From Mayamaea pseudoterrestris (lineage: Eukaryota > Bacillariophyta > Bacillariophyceae > Sellaphorales > Sellaphoraceae), in contig BROI01000005.1 of the NCBI GenBank assembly GCA_027923505.1, positions 1,054,001-1,118,000 on the forward strand: a DNA stretch of 64,000 nucleotides, written 5' to 3'. The position numbers and the translations under genes are program-made. The notes under the pieces were generated by a model that saw only the letters and a list, made by a program, of their open reading frames with translations, was not told where the DNA came from and did no database searches. Position 1 is the stretch's first letter. Each line of letters opens with the position of its first letter. Shown in pieces: positions 21,566 to 31,068 of this stretch.

Positions 21566-22837
21566 TTAATCCCCCATAGCTTCTTCGTCTAACGACTCCA
21601 GCCGCTTTTCCACCTCCTCCATCTTCCCGGTAATCTCGTCCAACTGGCACGTCACCGAATCAACCTGTTGTTGCAATTGGTCACTATCTCCTTCCTCCAC
21701 ATCTACCAACTCCTCTTCAAGCGATTCAAGAATACTTGCAAGCATATGATTTGCTCGCTCGTAAAAGTGTAGCGCCTGAGCATCTTGCTGCAGCAAAGTA
21801 TATGCTTCACCAAGCAGGAAGCAAACTTCGACCACCTCGTCGTTTTCAGCCAAGAGACTTCCAAGCACGTTGACAGCAGCTTCTGCACACTCCTCTGTTT
21901 GCTTCTCCTGCTTCTGCACCCTCTTACGCAGTGCGTTGCTGCATTCTATCAGCAACTTGGCCGTCTGCACTCTAAACTCAAACTCTGGCAACCCGAGCGC
22001 TTCATCACTATCCGACAGTTCCCGCGCAAAATGTTTCGTGTCCTCTTGTGATCCATTTGCGTCAACGACAATCCCCGTTAGTCTCGACACTTGTTCACAA
22101 CCAAGTCTCATCTTCTCGTACATTCTTAGAGCATAGTTGACTGCATCCAGACTTCGATTTTGCGACAGGCGTTGACTAGTGGCTGTTTGGAGGGCATCGA
22201 CACTTGGTTCGCCGCTGGCGTCCAAAGTTTGTAGCGCCAAACTGACATACATTTCGCATTCCTCTTCAGCGTTCTCTTCGTAGCAAAGGTCTGTCAGAAA
22301 CAAATCTGCAGCAGCACAATAAGCAGAAGAGAGCTGTCGTTTGGATTCATGGAGCAATAATACTGGATCGTCGTCATCATCATCGTTGGAAGGCATTTTA
22401 ATGTCGGCATGTTCCTGTCGCAATTTGACAGCCGTAAGCAGCTTTTCAATACCATCTTTAAAGTGTTTAAGCGCCTCTTGTCCATCCAGAAGTTGTCCGA
22501 TGTAGAGATTCAGACCAGCGATTTGCTCCAAATGCGATGGATTCAATGCATCGGCTGACTTCATAGCGGCCATCAATGCTTCTTGATAATCCTCTCTTGC
22601 TCCGTCCTGATCAGCCATACTGAGCTTTGCATGAGCCGATTGCTCGAGAATAAAAGCCAGCTGGATTGAATTAGACTCAGCCGCGGCAATCGACGCTGCC
22701 TGTAGATAAATGTCAATCGCCGTTTCCGGTACCTGCGAGAGCATGGCAGTTTCGGCCGCCTTGATTAGTTCATTGATGGATCGTTCTCTCGACGCTTTCT
22801 TCAGCTTTCCCTTCAATTTCTTCTTCTTTGTCGGCAT
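21566..22837 (-). CDS. TPR protein resembling ribosomal-protein chaperone Acl4
   Basis: Single exon; the first ATG is at 22837 (MPTKKKKLKGKLKK), 423 aa. The basic start is followed by repeated helical pairs of TPR type: ETAIDIYLQAASIAAAE, DGAREDYQEALMAAMKS, then YCAAADLFLTDLCYEENAEEECE, and near the end EVCFLLGEAYTLLQQDAQAL and ALHFYERANHML. The combination of an Asp-rich loop (NDDDDDDP), the DLCYEENAEE motif and an acidic, coiled C-terminus resembles yeast Acl4, the dedicated chaperone of ribosomal protein Rpl4, and its plant and protist relatives. The gene is convergent with the GH94-like gene, about 40 bp apart. The family assignment is a judgement from motif order and not certain. Confidence 0.65.
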   Translation of the reverse strand: MPTKKKKLKGKLKKASRERSINELIKAAETAMLSQVPETAIDIYLQAASIAAAESNSIQLAFILEQSAHAKLSMADQDGAREDYQEALMAAMKSADALNPSHLEQIAGLNLYIGQLLDGQEALKHFKDGIEKLLTAVKLRQEHADIKMPSNDDDDDDPVLLLHESKRQLSSAYCAAADLFLTDLCYEENAEEECEMYVSLALQTLDASGEPSVDALQTATSQRLSQNRSLDAVNYALRMYEKMRLGCEQVSRLTGIVVDANGSQEDTKHFARELSDSDEALGLPEFEFRVQTAKLLIECSNALRKRVQKQEKQTEECAEAAVNVLGSLLAENDEVVEVCFLLGEAYTLLQQDAQALHFYERANHMLASILESLEEELVDVEEGDSDQLQQQVDSVTCQLDEITGKMEEVEKRLESLDEEAMGD

Positions 22838-23652
22838 AGTTTGCGTATCTAGCTTTGGCGTCAAAAAGGAAACCTTGCGAATGTCTCGCTATCCAAGTCA
22901 CTTTGGATGGACGCAGTAGAGTAAACGCGAAAATCCCGAAAACGTGAGTGCCGATACGATTTTTGCTACCTAAGAAACAACGACTACCGGTATGCAGCAC
23001 TACGGCAGAGCCCTCCATATTTGAAGCTATACTGGTATGACCGGGTAGAAAATATGTCAATCATTACTACTTATAAAGGTTCCTCATTGAATGTAGCCAT
23101 GGTCGCATAGCGTGGAGCATGTAGGGATGCCGCAAGCGCACTAATGCACGAGCATACGTCGACACAAAATAAATATCGTACCACAAATTGCGCCGTACTC
23201 TAAGGATGGGACATCACAGGTAAGCAAGGCGACGGGGTACGTCCGAGAGCGACTGATAACTATATCCCGATGATATCAATAATCGACCTGATGACTTTCA
23301 TGGCTTTGCCGGTAGAACCTTCAAAGCGGATATGACTGTGGTCTTGAGGCAGTGTCGCTATTTTACCGCAGAATCGATCTAATGCACGCTAGCATATGCT
23401 ACTACTGCACCTAATTGCATATTTGATGGTCATTGCGAGCCCACAGAGTGTGATGCGAGTTTGTGTAGCGCTGTTGCAGGAAAGTCATAAACGGCTTTTT
23501 ATTGCTGTCCCGGACCCTTTCGCAATACGCACGCTATGAATCTGTTAACGTACGCACACTCACTTTGGTAGTTCTATCATTCTTATCATCCTCTGGGGGA
23601 ATTCGTCGGTCATTGCGCGCTTAAAGCCGATCTGTCAGCTACTCGTAGTCCA
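22838..23652. other. Intergenic, no gene seen
   Basis: About 815 bp upstream of the Acl4-like gene, ending at the copia insertion. It contains one TACCGGTA palindrome (22985-22992) and the left copy of the target duplication GTCCA (23648-23652). No coding frame or RNA gene is recognisable. Confidence 0.5.
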
Positions 23653-23921
23653 TGTTGATACTCCACTTCTGGGTTCCTTATCCGGTATCCAAGGAAGCTG
23701 CACTGGCTCGGCTTCCACCTAAGTGAAGCCTCCACCGTTGCCCAGCACATGTGTTTTAGTTATGCCTCAGCGACAGGCGGTTAGATCAGCGAGCCAACCG
23801 AGGTTCCCACCGGTCACAAGTAGCAATAGAACTCGGCAGGCAGTGCGACAATTGCCGCTCATAATAAATTCACGTCAATCGTTTTGATCATTCCTAGTGT
23901 CTCCCCATAGAGGCATCAACA
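23653..23921 (+). repeat. 5' LTR of the copia element
   Basis: 269 bp, starts TGTTGATACTCC and ends GGCATCAACA; nearly identical to the 3' LTR. Confidence 0.95.
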
Positions 23922-24109
23922 GACGTGAATTAAACGATAATATCCGGCAAGTAACATCATTGACTCTTTCATTTAACAATCTAAAGAGCACTCACGTTAC
24001 CACCTTCGTCTTTTGCGTCCAGCGACTGAACGAATCGAGCCACCGCAGCTCTTCCCTCCGAGTGTGATCCTCCGCTCTTCCATCGCCTCCGTCGTCCCCT
24101 CAAGACACC

Positions 24110-25228
24110 ATGACGGAATCAAGCAGCACCAAGATCGTTTTTCCGCTAAAGACACTCTCTGTTCTTGGCTCTACCGGCACCATTACCTTCGATGAAGCGA
24201 TCCAGTTCGACAAGGAGCTCCTCCAAAATGCGCGCTCCGTCACCAGTCAATACGGCAACGGCGGCGTCGGCCACGTTCACTTGGTAGTCACACCAGCTGA
24301 GTACGCTCTACGCTCTGCGCAAGTTTATGCTCCTGTGGCCTTCCCGGTGCTCGACATTGCCGCAGGAGCTACTGGCGCCCAGATCGCCGAGGCCAACCGC
24401 GCGTTCAACGCCGCCCTCAGCGCTTTCAACAAGAACAACTTGGTCACCACGGCTCTGATTGCGCAAGTCGTCAAGGCGATTCCTTCCATCTATCTTCAGT
24501 CTTTGGAGGACCCCGCCACGGGAATGGAGGAAGTCACCATCCTTCAGCTTCGCCAGCACATCAAAGCTGAGTACGGCACCGCCACGCCGCAGCAAGTCGC
24601 GGCAAACTACGCCATGGCGAGCGACCCGTTCAACCTCAGCGAGCCAGTCGAAACGTACACTGGCAAGATGGAGCGCATTCGTCGCCTTGCAGCAGCAACC
24701 ACCAATCCGATGTCGGACGCCGCCTCCATCCGTTTCGACGTGGCCGCCATGGCTGCAACCGGCCAGTTCAAAGCCGACTTGCACGCGCGCGCCATTGAGC
24801 AACAGATCCCAGGACAAGCTGATGAAACGTGGCCAGCCTTCGTCTCTTGGCTCAAGCGTGTAGACAAAGCTCACCACCAGGAGAAGACTGTTGCAGATGC
24901 TGGATACTTGGCGCAGGCAAACTTTGCGTCCGCTGTCGCAGCTGCTGTCCGAGAGCAAATCGCTGCGACACACCGTGCGCCGGCAAATCCGCCGCCACCG
25001 CTGCCCAACAACAACAATCAGGGCAACAACGGCAACAACAACAACGGCAACAACGCTCCTCGCGTCAAGAAGTACTGTCATTCTCATGGCTACTGTGGAC
25101 ATACAAGCATGCAGTGCAACCGTCGCAGTCCAGGCCACCAAGAGGCAGCAACTAGTGCCAACAAGATGGGCGGCAACGAAACCAACTTCGTCTACCGCAA
25201 CCAACGCAGTCGCGCGCAAGGAGAATAG
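24110..25228 (+). CDS. gag: Gag of the copia element
   Basis: One open frame of 372 codons that follows the 5' LTR. The N-terminal and central parts are helical, as in copia capsids. They are followed by a Pro/Asn-rich linker and a Cys/His cluster (CHSHGYCGHTSMQC) resembling a nucleic-acid-binding zinc knuckle. Part of a fossil mobile element. Confidence 0.85.
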   Translation: MTESSSTKIVFPLKTLSVLGSTGTITFDEAIQFDKELLQNARSVTSQYGNGGVGHVHLVVTPAEYALRSAQVYAPVAFPVLDIAAGATGAQIAEANRAFNAALSAFNKNNLVTTALIAQVVKAIPSIYLQSLEDPATGMEEVTILQLRQHIKAEYGTATPQQVAANYAMASDPFNLSEPVETYTGKMERIRRLAAATTNPMSDAASIRFDVAAMAATGQFKADLHARAIEQQIPGQADETWPAFVSWLKRVDKAHHQEKTVADAGYLAQANFASAVAAAVREQIAATHRAPANPPPPLPNNNNQGNNGNNNNGNNAPRVKKYCHSHGYCGHTSMQCNRRSPGHQEAATSANKMGGNETNFVYRNQRSRAQGE

Positions 25229-25279
25229 GCCGGAGGGACGGCATCTACAAGTAGTTCATTTAATAAGCTTGAGTTAAAT

Positions 25280-28200
25280 GAACTTGATGTCTCCTCCCCG
25301 CCTATATCTCTAGCCATAGCCGACACTGGATGTACTGGACACTACATCTCGTGCCAGTTGCCGTTCACCAACCGGCAACCCGCCAATCCCAGTCTTACCG
25401 TCCACGTTCCTAACGGAACAACAATGCATTCCACTCATACTGTTCAACTAGACCTTCCCGGTTGCTCCTAGGAGGCTTGCAAGGCGCACGTTTTCCCCGA
25501 AATGATGCAGTCACTAATCTCCATCCGCCAACTTTGTGACGACGGCTGCTCCACGCTATTTACCGACACTGCAGTCACTGTTACCAAAGGAGATAAAGTG
25601 ATCCTTGCAGGGACTCCCAGTACTGACACCAAGCTTTGGACCGTCAACATGCAGCGTCCTACTGGCAGCCCAGCAGCCAGCGTCAATTACGCACTCAACA
25701 TGTACCAACCGCTCAACACAGTGGCCGACCGCGTCGCCTACGTTAGCGCTTGTCTGGGTTACCCTACAGTCTCTACGCTTTGCAAGGCTTTGGACGCCGG
25801 GCGGCTTACTACTTTTCCTGCCATCACATCGGCCCAAGTCAAAGCTTTTCCGCCCCGCACTACCGCAACAGCAAAGGGTCACCTCGACCAGACGCGCAAG
25901 AACCACCGCAGCACCAAGCAAGCCAACTCAGTTACAGTCACCGCGGATGAGCTCGCCATTGATATGAACCCGCCGCCAAATGATCCGCCAACTCTTCGTT
26001 CCATGCGAGTTTACGCCAATTATACCAAAGCGACAGGCAAGATCCATTCCGATTTAACAGGACGATTCATGTTACCCTCCAGCTCTGGCAACACAGTCAT
26101 GCTTGTTGTCTATGATGAAGATAGCAACGCCATCCTAGTCGAACCAATGAAGAACAAGAGCGGCGCCAGCATCCTGGCGGCGTATACCAGGATCCACAAG
26201 TTGCTCTGCGCTCGTGGCCTTAAACCACAGCTCCAGCGCCTCGACAACGAAGCATCTAAAGCTCTTAAAGACTACATGGTCTCTGAATCAGTTGATTACC
26301 AACTTGCACCGCCTCATATACACCGTCGCAACGCTGCGGAGCGAGCCATTCGCACGTTCATCAACCATTTTACGGCGACTCTTTGCGGCACTGATCCCAA
26401 GTTTCCATTACACCTTTGGGACAAGCTGCTCCCACAATGCGTCTTATCTCTTAATCTGTTAAGAGGATCCAGAATCAATCCAAAGCTCTCGGCTCATGCT
26501 CAATTACATGGCACGTTTGATTTCAACAAGACGCCGCTCGCACCCGCTGGCACTCGAGTCATCATCCATGAAAAGCCAAGCATTCGCGCCTCACATACAC
26601 CTCATGGTGTAGATGGTTATTACCTTGGACCAGCGCTTGAACATTACCGCTGCTATTGCGTGTATGCAACCGACACAAATGCCGAACGCATTGCTGACAC
26701 CCTTGCCTGGTTTCCTACTCAGACAATCATGCCCGTCGCCTCCAACCAAGACCTTCTCATTGCAGCCATTAAAGACATGACAAGCGCTCTTCGCAATTGG
26801 ACCACCACAAGTGGTCCCGTCCCTGCCAGTGACGCTGGTCACATGGAGGAGTTACGGCGTGTTGCCGCGGCACTAGCCACTCAGGTTGGTGCACCTGCGC
26901 CTGCAACCGCCGACTCCGCCCCGCCTGCGCTCCAGGCTGACCCACCAAGCATCCCTGCAGATGTGGCCCCGTCGCCATTGCCTACTCAACCCGCTCCAGC
27001 TACAGAAGCGCCCACTGCACCAGCTCCCAGGGTGGCCAATGAGAACGCGAACGCGAGTGCGACAGCTCCCAGGGTGCCGGATGCGAACGCGAACGCACCT
27101 ACTGCGACCACCGATGCGACACCTCCCAGGGTGGCCGCGGCCGATCCTGTTGTCGACTCCACCATGGCGCCCACCGCCGCTCGCGTACGTTTTAACTTGG
27201 AAACTACATCAGAGGAGCCCTGGACGTGTGTCAGTCGCACGAAGAACCCTGCGCAGCGGCGCAGCCTGCAGAAGAAGGAGCAGGCCGCCCGCCTGGCCAA
27301 GCTCACGGCCAACGAAGGATCCAACTTCCGTCGTGCCAGCCCTTACAAGAGCACCAAAGCAACGACTTACCTCCCAGTGGGCATCACACAGGCTGCCTAC
27401 ACGGAAGCCAAGCGCGGCACCCGCAGCGCCCATGGCATCAGTCGCCCTTCCGCCAAAAAGCTTCAAGCCAACACGGTTACCGACCCAGTCACAGGCGCCG
27501 CGCTTGAATATCGCCATCTCATTGCAGGCCCAGATTCTGCCCAATGGGAACGCAGCATGGCCATGGAAATCGGTAGACTTGCTTAAGGGTGTGCCAAGCA
27601 TGACACTAAAGACACCAACACGATGCGACTCATCAGCCCCAATGATGTGCCGGCTGGCCGCAAAGTCACCTATCCTCGCGTCGTTGTTGCCATTAAACCT
27701 GACAAAGCTGAAAAGCAAAGAGTACGCATCATGGCAGGAGGTGACAAGCTTGACTACAATGATATCACCGCGGCCCCTTGCGCCGACATTCCCCTTGTTA
27801 AGCTCCTGTTGAACAGCGTGCTCTCCACCCCAGGAGCAAAATTCATGGCCGCTGACATTAGCAACTTTTACCTCGGTACACCAATGCCTGCAAAGGAGTA
27901 CATGAACATCCCCGTTCGCCTTCTTCCCAATTGCATTAAAGCAGAATACAACATTGCACAAATCGAACGCAAAGGCAACGTCGTAGCGGAACTCAGCAAC
28001 ACGATTTACGGACTCAAACAAGCTGGTTACCTTTCCTACTTGCGTCTCCGCAAACTGCTGTGCTCGAATGGCTACAATGACTCTGAGCATGTACCAGGAC
28101 TCTTTATACACAAGACCCGCCCAGTGGCATTTGCTCTAGTGGTGGACGATTTTGGCATCCGCTATGTGGGCGACGAGCACGGCGAGCACTTGCTCAATGT

Positions 28201-29266
28201 CCTCCGCTCGCAGTACACTATTACAGTTGATAAAACAGGTATCACACTTAAATGGGACTATGACAAACGGATTTTGGAAATGAGCATTCCCAACTACGTC
28301 GCCAACGCGCTCAACCGATTCCAGCACCCGTATCCGTCCAAACAACAAGATGCTCCTCATCCTTGGACGGCCCCCGTTTATGGCGCCAAACAACAGTTTG
28401 TTGATGAAGACTGCACTGATCCCCTTCCTCCAGAAGGCTGCGTTCGCGTTCAACAAGTTTGCGGCGTTTTCCTCTTCTATGGGCGAGCCATTGACAACAC
28501 CATGCTCACGCCCGTCAATGAACTCGGCGCTGCCCAGGCCAAAGGCACAAAGAAGACTGAAGCTGCAATGGTTCAATTCCTTGATTACGCCGCTTGTCAT
28601 CCAGACGTGATCCTCGTCTTCCATGCCAGTGATATGGTCCTTCATTGCCACACAGACGCCTCCTACTTGACGGCCGCCAAAGCACGCTCCCGCATCGCTG
28701 CTTTCCATTTCCTCAGCTCCATGCCCACGGACCCCTTGAAAGCACCATCGCCTGATGCTCCTCCTCCTCCTGAAAATGGAGCAATCCACGTTGGATGCGA
28801 GCTATTGAAATGCGTCGTCTCCTCCGCCGCCAAGGCGGAGCTAGGCGGCGCCTTCCATTGCGCCAAAGACGCCACCGTTTTCCGCACAGCACTTGAAGAG
28901 CTCGGCCATCCTCAACCGCCAACGCTCATTCAAACAGATAACAGCTGCGTGGCAGGCATCGCCAATGGCACCGTCAAACACAAGCGCTCGAAAGCAATGG
29001 ACATGCGTTTCTACTGGATCAAGGATCGCATTGCTCAGGGCCAATTCATTCTCCATTGGCGCCGCGGTTGCGACAATTTAGCGGATTACTTTACCAAGCA
29101 CCATCCTGCAGTTCACCACCGCAAGATGCGCTCCCATTACGTAAAGGATCCTCCCAAGGCAACAGTCTCTCCCGAGACACCTTCCTTGCCAGGGTGTGTT
29201 GATACTCCACTTCCGGGTTCCTTATCCGGTATCCAAGGAAGCTGCACTGGCTCGGCTTCCACCTAA
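25280..29266 (+). other. pol: Pol region of the copia element (PR-IN-RT-RH), broken
   Basis: In order: an aspartic protease segment (IADTGCTGHY), an integrase core (IHSDLTGRF through ERAIRTF), a Pro/Ala-rich linker with a repeated RVxxANANA motif, a reverse transcriptase (AADISNFYLGTPM; VVDDF at the catalytic Asp pair) and a copia-type RNase H (HTDASYL, SSAAKAELGG, IQTDNSC). It lies on more than one reading frame and is broken, with about two breaks. Confidence 0.85.
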
Positions 29267-29465
29267 GTGAAGCCTCCACCGTTGCCCCGCACATGTGTTT
29301 TAGTTATGCCTCAGCGACAGGCGGTTAGATCAGCGAGCCAACCGAGGTTCCCACCGGTCACAAGTAGCGATAGAACTCGGCAGGCAGTGCGACAATTGCC
29401 GCTCATAATAAATTCACGTCAATCGTTTTGATCATTCCTAGTGTCTCCCCATAGAGGCATCGACA
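29197..29465 (+). repeat. 3' LTR of the copia element
   Basis: 269 bp, about four differences from the 5' LTR; followed directly by the right target duplication GTCCA. Confidence 0.95.
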
Positions 29466-29470
29466 GTCCA

Positions 29471-29794
29471 TCCTGCTGAACTGCTGAAGGGTGGCTGAGG
29501 CTAAGCATAATCGGCCGAAATTTTGGAGTGGACCTGTTAGCGACGTCGGGTGCAGATATTTGCACAACGCATTCTCTTTACAGAATGTACTTGTATCCGA
29601 TTTGCCTGCCTTTAGCTGATAGGACGGTAAACAATTGTGCTACGGCGAGAATAAGATGAGTCATGCAAAACCGATGCGACACAATACCGCATCTGGTCAT
29701 CAACATCAACTGCTCGACGATCTTTTATTCTCTCACATTGATTCGTCGTTCGAAACTCTATTCTCCTGCGCTAAAGGCATTGTTCGCGTTCACA
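29471..29794. other. Intergenic between copia element and CHI-like gene
   Basis: About 320 bp, probable promoter of the chalcone-isomerase-like gene. The frame of that gene is open back to an ATG at 29663. Confidence 0.4.
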
Positions 29795-30565
29795 ATGCAG
29801 TTGTATTTGTTCAAGTTTGTCTCGCTTCTGCTCTATATTTTGACGGCGGCATCGGGAATGATGGACAAGGCGACAGGAATTACTTTTCGGAAGGAAGTTG
29901 ATGGTCTCGCGTTGTTTGGCGTTGGTGTGCGAAAGGTGCGTATATACTTACCATTCGGTTTGAGACGATTAAAGTATTTCTGTATTTTTGTTGTAAAAAT
30001 GACATCTCTTTGTTTCACTTCGCAACAGAAAGGACCGATCAAGGTGTATTCCATAGCAGCATACTCCAAGCCTACCTTGAAGGAACAAATGCAGGGACTG
30101 GATGAGAAGCAGGCGATCGACTGCCTCAAGGAAGGTCCTACAACATTTTGCATCGAAATGGCATTTAAAGTAGGAGCCGAGAAGATGGCCGCTGCAATCG
30201 CGGAAGCAGGTAGGAAAAATGCATCAGGAATGCTTCATTTGTGGTCTGTATGGAAGCGCATCACTCATTGCCTTGCCGTTGATCCTACTTTCTCATTAGT
30301 AAAAGGTGATGCGTCGGATGTGAATGATCTGAAGGAGAAAATATTGCATGGACTCCAGAAGAAAGGTGCGGCGACCAAGGGTACGACCTTGCAGTTTACT
30401 TGCGATGGTGCTGGTGTGGATATTGCCGTTGATGGGAAGTCTCAAGGCAAGGTTGCATCGGCTTCTCTCAGCAAAGCATTCTGTGATGTTTATCTCGGAG
30501 ACAAGGCCGTTTCGCCGGCACTGCGAAGCAGCATCTTGGAACACTGTGCCAATACGACAAAGTAG
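29795..30565 (+). CDS. Chalcone-isomerase-like protein with signal peptide
   Basis: Three exons, 29795-29935, 30029-30209 and 30306-30565, joined as VGVRK-KGPIKVYS and AIAEAG-DASDVNDLK; 193 aa. The fold markers of the chalcone isomerase-like family are present: GITFRKEVDGLALFGVGVRKKG, VYSIAAYS, CIEMAFKVGAEKMAAAI, FTCDGAGVDIAVDG and AFCDVYLGDKAVSPALRSSI. Such proteins outside land plants are usually fatty-acid-binding or of unknown role, so flavonoid chemistry should not be assumed. The start at 29795 gives a clean signal peptide (LYLFKFVSLLLYILTAASG); an upstream in-frame ATG at 29663 would bury it. Both introns (93 and 96 bp) are multiples of three and contain no stop in frame, so the unspliced RNA would also be translatable. 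Confidence 0.85.
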   Translation: MQLYLFKFVSLLLYILTAASGMMDKATGITFRKEVDGLALFGVGVRKVRIYLPFGLRRLKYFCIFVVKMTSLCFTSQQKGPIKVYSIAAYSKPTLKEQMQGLDEKQAIDCLKEGPTTFCIEMAFKVGAEKMAAAIAEAGRKNASGMLHLWSVWKRITHCLAVDPTFSLVKGDASDVNDLKEKILHGLQKKGAATKGTTLQFTCDGAGVDIAVDGKSQGKVASASLSKAFCDVYLGDKAVSPALRSSILEHCANTTK

Positions 30566-31068
30566 AGGCTGATATATTTAGTTTTTGCAAAGCTGTCGCC
30601 CATTAAACATCGCTAATTGATTCTGTAGAGTTCTGCTCTGTCAGTCACCGATTAGTGTATCAGAGCATGATTAAACCACCACTACGGAAACCATGACGCC
30701 ATGCAGAGACAAGCTGCGGAAAATTGGGGACTTCATCTCAGCTGCAAGGGAAACGGGCACACCATGGCTTAATGTTGATGTACTAAACTATTTGCGAATT
30801 GTCGAGGTAGACATAAGAGTAACTTCTGGTGCGCTAGGCTGAATTTTCTTGGACGAGCACACCTCCCGGTACGGTACAAGTATCAAGTAAACTATTGTAT
30901 ACGAGTAGTAGCTGGACAGTGCACCGTGTCGCAACGTTATCTAATACGTCCCTGCGCATCGTCGGTCGACGATGGGAGAAGATTTTTGCGGCCATAATTC
31001 CATTGATAACGGTGCATACATCTATTTCCAACGATATTCCTTTTTGCCTGCAAATAAGAGTCAACGTC
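30566..31068. other. Intergenic upstream of Rpn1
   Basis: About 500 bp between the CHI-like gene and Rpn1, probably the Rpn1 promoter. No gene or structured element recognised. Confidence 0.5.

Larger units (their letters stand above)
23653..29465 (+). mobile_element. Ty1/copia LTR retrotransposon (CoDi-like)
   Basis: A full-length element of 5.8 kb bounded by two 269-bp LTRs and flanked by a perfect 5-bp target duplication (GTCCA at 23648-23652 and 29466-29470). The LTRs begin TGTTGAT and end in its near inverse. They differ at about four sites (roughly 98.5% identical), so the insertion is young. Parts in order are gag, protease, integrase, reverse transcriptase and RNase H. Integrase before RT defines the Ty1/copia group. 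The element is broken: its pol part lies on more than one reading frame, with about two breaks. It sits between the Acl4-like and chalcone-isomerase-like genes and interrupts neither. Confidence 0.95.

Noticed and set aside
24308-25219. 303-codon frame on the minus strand opposite gag
   Set aside because: Antisense of the element's gag; composition and lack of any domain mark it as a shadow.
27209-28111. 300-codon frame on the minus strand opposite pol
   Set aside because: Antisense shadow of the copia element.
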